Below are positions 54,366 to 61,755 of a stretch of 64,000 bases of DNA, one piece after another; positions within the stretch are counted from its first letter, which is position 1; every line of letters begins with the position of its first letter. The DNA is taken from assembly GCF_001425175.1 (NCBI RefSeq), contig NZ_LMDV01000008.1:482352-546351 (forward strand). Reading direction: 5' to 3'. The notes below the pieces were generated by a model, which was not told the origin of the DNA, did not search any database, and saw only the letters and a program-made list of their open reading frames with translations. The DNA comes from Nocardioides sp. Root1257 (GTDB lineage Bacteria; Actinomycetota; Actinomycetes; Propionibacteriales; Nocardioidaceae). The position numbers were made by a program, and so were the translations under genes.

Positions 54366-55556
54366 TCAGCTCGTGCGGTTGCCCGACACGACGCCCGGGT
54401 ACGCGGCGACCAGCCCGCGCAGTCCCTTGCGAGACCGGTCGAAGCCGAACTCGTGGCGCAGGTGGGCGACCACGGTCTGCCGGACCGCGGGCCAGGCCTC
54501 GGTCGGCGGGAGCGCCGGCGGCTTGCAGCCGTCGGTCGCCAGGGCCTCGAAGGAGGGCGGGACGGGGAGGTGCAGCAGGTCGGCGATGGCGAGCAACCCG
54601 CCCTGGCCGGCTCCGATCTCGCACAGGTCGCTGAACGCGTGGTGGCCGCCGCCGACCAGCACGAGCCGCTTCGGGTCGCGCAGCCGGTCGTACGCCGCCA
54701 CCATGCGGTCCTTCGTGACGATGCCGTCGGACGTGCCCGCCATCAGCAGGCCGGGCTGGTGCGGGACCTTGCTCCGCGCGCCGCCGGCCGAGCCGTCGGA
54801 CAGTGCCCCCACGCTCGCTCCGGCCAGCCCGACGAACGTGGTGACGCGCTTGTCGACCGCGGCCAGGGCCTCGACGGCGCTGCCTCCTGCGGAGTGCCCG
54901 ACGGCGCCGACCAGGGCGGTGTCGACGTGGCCGCTGAAGCGGCCACGCGCGGCCCGGTCCAGCGCGCCCATCAGCGTGATCGTGCGGCGCAGGTCCTTGA
55001 CGTCCGGGTCGCCGTCGTTGCTGGCGCTGAAGCTCATCGCGGCCGCGAGGTCGCGGTTGGGGTGGTCCGGCGCCGCGACGACGAAGCCCCACGACGCCAG
55101 CCACGACGTCAGGAACGACGACTGGGTCGGGAAGCCGGCGTACCCGTGGCTGAAGACGACGAGCGGGAACCGGCCACCGGCGACGGGGAGGCCGCGCACG
55201 CCGCCGCTCGGGTAGGTCACGGACGCGCCGTCCGGGACGAGGTCCTGGTACGACGGCGGCAGCGCATCGACGACGTCGTACCTGCTCGGACGCTTGCCCC
55301 TCGCGTCGGCCTTCCGGGACGGGTACCAGACCTCCACCGCCGAGCCGGTCGGCGGCAGCTTCAGCGTGGTCTCGCCGACCGCGAACGGACCACGCGTGGC
55401 GAAGCTCTTCGGACCGAGCTTGGTGACCTTCGGGACCCGGTCGCCGGTGTCGGCGCTCGCCGGCCCGACGAGGGCCAGCGACAGGGCGAGCGTGGATCCC
55501 AGCGCCGCGAGGATCGCGAGCGGTCGGGCGGTACGGCGCAGTGTGGTGTCGGTCAC
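54366..55556 (-). CDS. Secreted alpha/beta hydrolase
   Basis: A 396-residue exported hydrolase. A signal peptide ends near ASA-DT (residue 36). The nucleophile Ser222 lies in VGHSAGG, the oxyanion region in VVFSHGYAG, and His in GGHHAFSD; this fits the chlorophyllase/PAF-acetylhydrolase-like group. Two Cys in the C-terminal half (SDLCEIGAG, TDGCKPP) may form a disulfide. GTG start. The substrate is unknown. Confidence 0.85.
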   Translation of the reverse strand: MTDTTLRRTARPLAILAALGSTLALSLALVGPASADTGDRVPKVTKLGPKSFATRGPFAVGETTLKLPPTGSAVEVWYPSRKADARGKRPSRYDVVDALPPSYQDLVPDGASVTYPSGGVRGLPVAGGRFPLVVFSHGYAGFPTQSSFLTSWLASWGFVVAAPDHPNRDLAAAMSFSASNDGDPDVKDLRRTITLMGALDRAARGRFSGHVDTALVGAVGHSAGGSAVEALAAVDKRVTTFVGLAGASVGALSDGSAGGARSKVPHQPGLLMAGTSDGIVTKDRMVAAYDRLRDPKRLVLVGGGHHAFSDLCEIGAGQGGLLAIADLLHLPVPPSFEALATDGCKPPALPPTEAWPAVRQTVVAHLRHEFGFDRSRKGLRGLVAAYPGVVSGNRTS

Positions 55557-55638
55557 GGCCGCACCGTAGCGGCCTGAGCAGGGGGCCCGCGGCAAAACCG
55601 GTGTCCGACCGGGCCCGGAGCAGGGAGAATGATCCGAC

Positions 55639-57333
55639 GTGGGACATGTGGACGTAGCAGGGGTGCGGTACGAGCTGCCCGACGGCAGGGTGCTCCTGGA
55701 CGACGTGTCGTTCCGGGTGGGCGAGGGCGCGAAAGTCGCCCTGGTCGGCGCCAACGGCGCGGGCAAGACCACCCTGCTCCGGATCATCACGGGGGACCTG
55801 GCCCCGCACGCCGGAGCGATCACCCGCTCGGGCGGCCTCGGGGTGATGCGGCAGAACGTCGGGGCCGCGCTCGGCGACGACCCGACCGTCGGTGACCTGC
55901 TGCTCAGCGTCTCCCCGCCGCGGATCCGCGCGGCCGCGACCGAGGTCGACCGCTACGAGCTGGCGCTGATGGAGACCGACGACGAGCAGACGCAGATGGC
56001 CTACGCCCACGCGCTGTCGGAGTTCGCCGACGCGGGCGGCTACGACATCGAGGTCACCTGGGACGTCTGCACGATGGCGGCCCTGGCGCTGCCGTACGAC
56101 CGCGCCAAGTACCGCACGCTCAGCACCCTCTCGGGCGGCGAGCAGAAGCGCCTGGTCCTCGAGCTGCTGCTGCGCGGGCCGGACGAGGTGCTGCTCCTCG
56201 ACGAGCCCGACAACTACCTCGACGTGCCGGGAAAGATCTGGCTGGAGCAGCGGATCCGCGAGTCCGACAAGACCATCCTGATGATCAGCCACGACCGCGA
56301 GCTGCTCAACAACACCGCGACGCGCGTCGTCACCGTCGAGCTCGGCGCCGGCGGCAACACGGTCTGGACGCATCCCGGCGGGTTCGCGTCGTACCACGAG
56401 GCGCGCCGCGACCGGTTCCTGCGCTTCGAGGAGATGCGCAAGCGCTGGGACGAGGAGCACGCGAAGCTCAAGCAGCTCGTGCTGCACTACAAGATCAAGT
56501 CGGAGTACAACGACGGGATGGCCTCGCAGTACCGCGCCGCCCAGACCCGGCTGCGCAAGTTCGAGGAGGCCGGCCCGCCGACCGAGCAGCCTCGCGAGCA
56601 GCAGGTCACCATGCGCCTCACCGGGGGCCGCACCGGCAAGCGTGCCGTCGTCTGCGAGGACCTCGAGCTCACCGGACTGATGAAGCCGTTCGACCTCGAG
56701 GTCTGGTACGGCGAGCGGGTCGCCGTGCTCGGGTCCAACGGCTCCGGCAAGTCCCACTTCCTGAGGCTGCTCGCGATCGGCGGCAGCGACCCCGACGTCG
56801 AGCACCGCCCGGTCGGCGACGTCGAGATCAAGCCCGTCCTGCATGCCGGCAAGGCCAAGCTCGGCGCCCGGGTGCGGCCGGGGTGGTTCGTGCAGACCCA
56901 CGAGCACCCCGAGCTCATCGGGCGCACGCTCCTGGAGATCCTGCACCGCGGAGACGGCTCGCCGCACGGTCGCTCCGGGATGGGTCGTGAGCAGGCCGCC
57001 CGCGTGCTCGACCGCTACGAGCTGGCACACGCTGGGGAGCAGCGGTTCGAGTCGCTCTCGGGCGGTCAGCAGGCGCGCTTCCAGATCCTGCTGCTCGAGC
57101 TGTCCGGCGCCACGCTGCTGCTGCTCGACGAGCCGACCGACAATCTCGACGTCCAGTCCGCCGAGGCGCTCGAGGACGGCCTCGCGGCCTTCGAGGGCAC
57201 CGTCCTCGCGGTCACCCACGACCGGTGGTTCGCCCGGGGCTTCGACCGGTTCCTGGTCTACGGCGCGGACGGCGAGGTCTACGAGTCCGACGGCCCGGTC
57301 TGGGACGAGGGCCGCGTGCAGCGGTCGAGATGA
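55639..57333 (+). CDS. ABC-F family ATPase
   Basis: A 564-residue soluble protein with two ABC domains and no membrane part. First domain: Walker A GANGAGKTT (37-45), LSGGEQKRLVLE, LLLDEPDNYLD. Second: GSNGSGKS, LSGGQQARFQ, LLLLDEPTDNLD. The linker between them is the ABC-F type. ABC-F proteins act on the ribosome, in translation control or antibiotic protection. GTG start, with an AATGAT box just upstream. The stop overlaps the GNAT gene. Confidence 0.93.
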   Translation: MGHVDVAGVRYELPDGRVLLDDVSFRVGEGAKVALVGANGAGKTTLLRIITGDLAPHAGAITRSGGLGVMRQNVGAALGDDPTVGDLLLSVSPPRIRAAATEVDRYELALMETDDEQTQMAYAHALSEFADAGGYDIEVTWDVCTMAALALPYDRAKYRTLSTLSGGEQKRLVLELLLRGPDEVLLLDEPDNYLDVPGKIWLEQRIRESDKTILMISHDRELLNNTATRVVTVELGAGGNTVWTHPGGFASYHEARRDRFLRFEEMRKRWDEEHAKLKQLVLHYKIKSEYNDGMASQYRAAQTRLRKFEEAGPPTEQPREQQVTMRLTGGRTGKRAVVCEDLELTGLMKPFDLEVWYGERVAVLGSNGSGKSHFLRLLAIGGSDPDVEHRPVGDVEIKPVLHAGKAKLGARVRPGWFVQTHEHPELIGRTLLEILHRGDGSPHGRSGMGREQAARVLDRYELAHAGEQRFESLSGGQQARFQILLLELSGATLLLLDEPTDNLDVQSAEALEDGLAAFEGTVLAVTHDRWFARGFDRFLVYGADGEVYESDGPVWDEGRVQRSR

Positions 57334-58349
57334 GCAACCTCGAGATCGATCCGCTCGACCCGCACGACGGGGCGGCGTTCGACGCGTTCTACGACGTCTA
57401 CCTCGCCGCCGAGCGGGCGCTCGGGGACATCGGGTCGCCGTGGATGCGCGAGGAGGTCCGCGCCTCGCTCCAGGACCGCGGGACGCGGCGCTGGCTCGGC
57501 GCCTACGTCGGCCGGATCGACGGTGACGTGGTGGCGGTCGGCCAGCTCTCGACGCCGCTGCTCGACAACCGCGAGAGCGCCATGCTGGCGGTGCACGTCG
57601 ACCCCCGGCTCTGGCGCCGCGGCCTGGGCACGCAGGTGTCTCAACGGCTCGAGTCCGAGGCGCGCGAGCGCGGTCGGACGCTGCTCAACACCGAGGCGAC
57701 CTGGCCGTACGCCGCGGGGCCGGCCGGCGCCGGGTCGCCCGGGCCCGAGTTCGCGCTGGCTCGCGGCTACGCACTCGCGATCGGGGACGTGAAGCGACGG
57801 CTGGAGCTTCCCGTGGGCGACGGCGTGCTCGACGACCTGACGGCCGAGGTCGTCGACCATCATCGCGGCTACGTCCTGCGCTCCTGGGTCGGACCGGTGC
57901 CCGACGACCTGCTCGTCGGCTGGGCGCGGCTCTACGCGAGCCTCGTCACCGAGGCGCCGACCGGCGACCTCGAGATCGAGCAGGAGTCGGCGGACCCCGC
58001 CGTCGTACGGGAGTCGGAGGCGCTGCTCGCGAAGCAGGGCCGCACGAAGTACAACACCGTGGCGCTCGACGAACGGGGTGAGGTCGTCGCCTACACCGAC
58101 ATCGCGACGACGGTGCACGAGCCCGGCGTCGCCTACCAGTGGGGGACCCTGGTGCGCGGCGACGCCCGTGGCCACCGGCTGGGCCTGGCCGTGAAGGTCG
58201 CGAACCTCCGGCTGCTGCAGGGGGAGCGCCCGGACGTCCGGGTGCTGATCACCTACAACGCCGAGGTCAACCGGCACATGGTCGGCGTCAACGATCGTCT
58301 CGGCTTCGTCCCGGTCGCCCGGCTCGGGGAGTTCCAGAAGCGTCTCTGA
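57330..58349 (+). CDS. Tandem GNAT-domain acetyltransferase
   Basis: A 339-residue protein with two GNAT folds. The first (residues 5-165) has VHVDPRLWRRGLGTQVSQRL, the acetyl-CoA motif; the second (175-339) has GDARGHRLGLAVKVANLRLL and ends NDRLGFVPVARLGEFQKRL. The layout resembles actinobacterial MshD-like (mycothiol synthase) relatives, but the identity is not assured. Its ATG overlaps the ABC-F stop (ATGA), so the two are made together. Confidence 0.85.
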   Translation: MSNLEIDPLDPHDGAAFDAFYDVYLAAERALGDIGSPWMREEVRASLQDRGTRRWLGAYVGRIDGDVVAVGQLSTPLLDNRESAMLAVHVDPRLWRRGLGTQVSQRLESEARERGRTLLNTEATWPYAAGPAGAGSPGPEFALARGYALAIGDVKRRLELPVGDGVLDDLTAEVVDHHRGYVLRSWVGPVPDDLLVGWARLYASLVTEAPTGDLEIEQESADPAVVRESEALLAKQGRTKYNTVALDERGEVVAYTDIATTVHEPGVAYQWGTLVRGDARGHRLGLAVKVANLRLLQGERPDVRVLITYNAEVNRHMVGVNDRLGFVPVARLGEFQKRL

Positions 58350-58365
58350 GCCCCGCACCGAAAAA

Positions 58366-58418
58366 GGAGGGCCCCACCGGCTGACAGGGAGACGGGCCCG
58401 GTTGCCGGTGGGACCCTC
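58366..58418 (-). terminator. Intrinsic terminator of htrA
   Basis: On the minus strand GAGGGTCCCACCGGC pairs with GCCGGTGGGGCCCTC (58404-58418 with 58367-58381, one mismatch) and is followed by CTTTTT. The U-tract on this strand assigns it to the htrA transcript. The converging GNAT gene may use the stem from the other side. Confidence 0.85.
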
Positions 58419-58459
58419 GACCCCTCCCGTGTCTCGGGCGCGGGAAGGGCGTCAGGTGG

Positions 58460-59743
58460 TCAAGATTTGGACGTGCTGGCGTCCGAGTCGAGCGTGAGCT
58501 GCGTGGTCTTGGTCTGGCCGTCGTGGGTGTAGGTCACCGTGACGTCGTCGCCGGGCCGGTAGGAGCGGATCGTCGCGACCAACGAGTCGGCACCGGTGAT
58601 CAGCTGCGTGTTGACCTTGGTGATCACGTCACCCTTCGCGATGCCGGCGTCCGCGGCGGTCGAGCCGGCGCTGACCTCCTTGACCTCGGCACCCTGCACG
58701 ACCTCCGCGCCGTCCTGGCTGGCGACGTCGGCGACGGAGATGCCGAGCCGGGCGTGCGTCGGGGTCTCGCCCTTGCTCATCTGGTCGACGATCGGGAGCA
58801 CCTCGTCGATCGGGATCGCGAAGCCGAGGCCGATGGAGCCCGCCTCTCCCTCGCTCGAGCTGGCGGTGCGGATCGACGAGTTGATGCCGACGACGTTCCC
58901 GTTCATGTCGACGAGCGCGCCGCCGCTGTTGCCGGGGTTGATCGCCGCGTCGGTCTGGATGGCGGGGTACGTCGTGCTGTTGCCGTCGCCGTCCGAGCCC
59001 ACGTCGACGGGCCGGTTGAGCGCGCTGACGATGCCGCTCGTGACGGTGGAGTCGAGGCCGAACGGCGAGCCGATCGCCACGACACCCTCGCCGACCTTGA
59101 GGTCGGCCGACTTGCCGATGGTCGCCGGGGTCAGGCCCGAGACGTCCTCGGCCTTGATCACCGCGGTGTCGGTCAACGGGTCGGTGCCGACGACGGAGGC
59201 CTTGGCCGAGGTGCCGTCGTTGAAGAAGACGGTCATCGAGCCTCCGTCGCCCGCGATCGCGGCGACGTGGTTGTTGGTGAGGATCTCGCCGTCGGAGCTG
59301 AGGATGATGCCGGAGCCGGAGCCCGCACCCTGGCTGCCGCTGACGTCGATCTTCACGACCGACGGGAGCACCTTCGCCGCGACCTGCTCGACCGAGCCGT
59401 CGGCGGCGGGGGAGCTGGGGGTGTCGACGACCTGGGACGTCTGCGCGGAGCCTGCGTCGTTGCTGCCGGAGTCGCTGTCGTCGAAGGCGTTCCAGGCGGC
59501 GGCGCCGCCGACGCCGGCGGCGGCACCCACGACGAGGGCGGTGGCGACGACGGCAGCGGCCAGGCCGGTGCGCCGGGGTCGGCGCTGCGTCGGCAGGGTC
59601 TCGGTCTGCGGAGCGCCCAGCGGGGCGGGGCCGTAGGACTGGGCCGGGGGGCCCTCGGGGCGGGGACCCCGCGGAGCGGGGTACGAGAAGTACGGGTTGT
59701 GCGGGTCCTGCGGTCCTTGCGGGGGCGTCGGCTGGTCGGTCAT
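58460..59743 (-). CDS. HtrA/DegP-family serine protease with PDZ domain
   Basis: A 427-residue membrane-anchored trypsin-like protease. The Pro-rich cytoplasmic N-terminus (1-57) precedes one membrane helix (60-84). The triad is His159 (TNNHV), Asp192 (LTDTAVI) and Ser273 (GNSGGA). A PDZ domain covers about 335-425. It degrades or refolds misfolded exported proteins. CACAGT lies six bases before the ATG. Confidence 0.95.
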   Translation of the reverse strand: MTDQPTPPQGPQDPHNPYFSYPAPRGPRPEGPPAQSYGPAPLGAPQTETLPTQRRPRRTGLAAAVVATALVVGAAAGVGGAAAWNAFDDSDSGSNDAGSAQTSQVVDTPSSPAADGSVEQVAAKVLPSVVKIDVSGSQGAGSGSGIILSSDGEILTNNHVAAIAGDGGSMTVFFNDGTSAKASVVGTDPLTDTAVIKAEDVSGLTPATIGKSADLKVGEGVVAIGSPFGLDSTVTSGIVSALNRPVDVGSDGDGNSTTYPAIQTDAAINPGNSGGALVDMNGNVVGINSSIRTASSSEGEAGSIGLGFAIPIDEVLPIVDQMSKGETPTHARLGISVADVASQDGAEVVQGAEVKEVSAGSTAADAGIAKGDVITKVNTQLITGADSLVATIRSYRPGDDVTVTYTHDGQTKTTQLTLDSDASTSKS

Positions 59744-59771
59744 GCCCCTACTGTGTTGCCGGAGCCTGTGA

Positions 59772-60332
59772 TCAACCTGAGACGGCGCTGGACGACCCAG
59801 AAGAAACGTCGTTCTCCGGAGCCTCCGTCACGAGCGTCATCTTCTTGAGCAGCGCCGCCAGCGTCGCACGCTCGTCGGGCTCGAGCGCGTGCACGACCTC
59901 GTCCTCGGCCCGGCCGCGCAGGTCCATGGCGCGGCGCCAGATCGCCGCGCCCTTCTTGGTGATCTCGATGCCCACCCGGCGCCGGTCGTCGGCGTCGGGG
60001 TGGCGCTGGATCCAGCCCGCCTTCTCGAGGGAGTCCAGGCGACCGGTCATGCCGGCGTTGCTGATGCCGAGGTCCTCCGCTAGTGCCGAGGGGCTGGCCA
60101 GCCCCGGGGTGTCGCGGATCATCAGGTGGTGGAGGGTGTCGTACTCGAAGTCCTGGAGGCCGACCTCGGCCAGTGCTGCCTGGGTGGTGAGCCGGAAGTG
60201 GCGCTTGAGACGCCCGATCCGCACCACGATCGCCTCGACGTCGTCCTCGAACGCGACGTCGATCCAGTGGTCGCGCCAGCGCGCCACGTGGCGGTCGGCC
60301 CAGTCCTGCTCCGGCCAGTCCTGCTCGGTCAC
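59772..60332 (-). CDS. MarR family transcriptional regulator
   Basis: A 186-residue MarR protein. The winged helix has LAEDLGISNAGMTGRLDSLE and GWIQRHPDADDRRRVGIEIT, the DRR wing being the family mark. An N-terminal lead of about 25 residues precedes the dimer helices. GTG start, with TAGGAT (60343-60338) five bases upstream. It is divergent from an MFS exporter and surely controls it through the two operators between them. Confidence 0.9.
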   Translation of the reverse strand: MTEQDWPEQDWADRHVARWRDHWIDVAFEDDVEAIVVRIGRLKRHFRLTTQAALAEVGLQDFEYDTLHHLMIRDTPGLASPSALAEDLGISNAGMTGRLDSLEKAGWIQRHPDADDRRRVGIEITKKGAAIWRRAMDLRGRAEDEVVHALEPDERATLAALLKKMTLVTEAPENDVSSGSSSAVSG

Positions 60333-60337
60333 GATCG

Positions 60338-60382
60338 GATCCTACCGGTTCGCTAGCGAATAGTTCGCTGACGAAGTAATAT
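60338..60382. promoter_or_regulatory. MarR/MFS divergent control region with two operators
   Basis: TTCGCTAGCGAA (60349-60360) is a perfect 12-base palindrome; TTCGCTGACGAA (60364-60375) repeats it with two changed centre bases. They lie between the MarR -10 TAGGAT (60343-60338, minus) and the MFS -10 TAATAT (60377-60382). A dimer on each site would cover both promoters. Confidence 0.75.
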
Positions 60383-60390
60383 CTGGGGCC

Positions 60391-61629
60391 ATGGACGACC
60401 GCCTCTCCGCGTTGCGCTACCGGGACTTCCGGTTCCTCGTCGCCGGTACGGCGTCCAGCTCGCTCGGCAACGCCGTCACGCCGATCGCGCTGGCGTTCGC
60501 CGTCCTCGACCTCGGCGGCTCGGCGACGGACCTCGGCCTGGTCGTGGGGGCGTTCGCGCTGGCCGACGTCGTCACCGTGCTCTTCGGCGGGGTGCTCGGC
60601 GACCGGCTGCCGCGCAAGCTGATGATGGAGGGCTCCGCGGCCGGGAGCGCGCTGACCCAGGCCTTCCTCGCGACGGCGCTGGTCGCCGGCTTCGCGACGA
60701 TCCCGATGCTCGGCATCGTCGGCGCGCTCAACGGCTGCCTGTCCGCGCTCAGCCAGCCGTCGTCGCGGGCGATGACCCGCGAGACGGTGCCGGCCGAGCA
60801 CCTGCCCTCCGCGGTGGCGATCCGACCACTCCTGCAGACCGGCGCCGCGACCGTCGGCTACGCCGTCGGCGGCTTCCTGGTGGCGCTCGCGGGCTCGGGC
60901 TGGGCGATCGGCGTCGACGCGCTGACGTTCGCCATCGCGGCGTACTGCTACTCACGGCTGCGGGTCGAGCAGCAGCGTCCGGAGGGCGTGCGCGCCTCCA
61001 TGCTCGCCGACCTCGGCGACGGCGCTCGCGAGGTGCTGGCGCATCCCTGGCTGTGGCTGCTGATCGGTCAGGCCATGCTCTACCACCTCTTCTACGGCGG
61101 CGCGCAGACCGTGCTCGGGCCGATCGTCGTCGGCGACGAGTTCGGCCGCTCGTCCTGGGGCCTGGCGATGGGCACGCTGATGGCCGGTTTCGTCGTCGGC
61201 GGCCTGCTCTGCCTGCGCTGGCGCCCGCGCCGCAGCCTGCTCATCGGCACGGTCCTGCTCAGCCTGACGGCGCTCTTCCCGATCGCGATGGCTCTGTCCG
61301 ACCACCTCTGGCCGGTCCTCGTCGGGGCGTTCCTGCACGGCTTCGGGCTGCAGGTCTTCGACGTCTTCTGGGACCTCTCGATCCAGCAGAACGTCGCACC
61401 TGACAAGCTCGCCCGGGTCTACTCCTTCGACGCCGTCGGGTCGTTCGTCGCGCGCCCGCTCGGGCTCGCGCTGACCGGCCCGATCGCCGTCCTCGTCGGC
61501 TACCAGGAGTGGCTCCTCGTGGTCGGCTGCGTGATGGGGGCCTCGGCGCTGCTGGCGCTCACCTCCGCGGACGTCCGCAACCTGACCCGGCGTACGCCGG
61601 CTCAGACGGCCGAGCCCATCGGCGCCTGA
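60391..61629 (+). CDS. MFS transporter, EntS-like exporter
   Basis: A 412-residue major facilitator with 12 predicted helices, of the MFS_3 (EntS-like) group. LRYRDFRFLVAGTASSSLGN at the start and GGVLGDRLPRKLMM in the first cytoplasmic loop are typical. Substrates of relatives are siderophores and drugs. The ATG lies eight bases after TAATAT, so the mRNA has little or no leader. Control by the adjacent MarR suggests induction by a toxic compound that is exported. Confidence 0.9.
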   Translation: MDDRLSALRYRDFRFLVAGTASSSLGNAVTPIALAFAVLDLGGSATDLGLVVGAFALADVVTVLFGGVLGDRLPRKLMMEGSAAGSALTQAFLATALVAGFATIPMLGIVGALNGCLSALSQPSSRAMTRETVPAEHLPSAVAIRPLLQTGAATVGYAVGGFLVALAGSGWAIGVDALTFAIAAYCYSRLRVEQQRPEGVRASMLADLGDGAREVLAHPWLWLLIGQAMLYHLFYGGAQTVLGPIVVGDEFGRSSWGLAMGTLMAGFVVGGLLCLRWRPRRSLLIGTVLLSLTALFPIAMALSDHLWPVLVGAFLHGFGLQVFDVFWDLSIQQNVAPDKLARVYSFDAVGSFVARPLGLALTGPIAVLVGYQEWLLVVGCVMGASALLALTSADVRNLTRRTPAQTAEPIGA

Positions 61630-61755
61630 GCGTCCGGACTGAAGCCCCGAAACTCAGGTTTCACGCAAGGTTGGTGCTGGCGGCCGCATTCGGATGGCGG
61701 CGCGGATTGCCTGCTGCCAGAGTGCTCCCAACGACCTAGCTGGGGGGTTACCGTC
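61630..61755. other. Intergenic region before the choice-of-anchor A gene
   Basis: A 126-base gap after the MFS gene. GGGGGG at 61742-61747 may act as a ribosome-binding site for the GTG that follows. No clear promoter or terminator was found. Confidence 0.4.

Noticed and set aside
54289..57219. A 976-codon open frame on the minus strand
   Set aside because: It lies opposite the ABC-F and hydrolase genes in a frame without family motifs; the ABC-F frame has full Walker and signature motifs.
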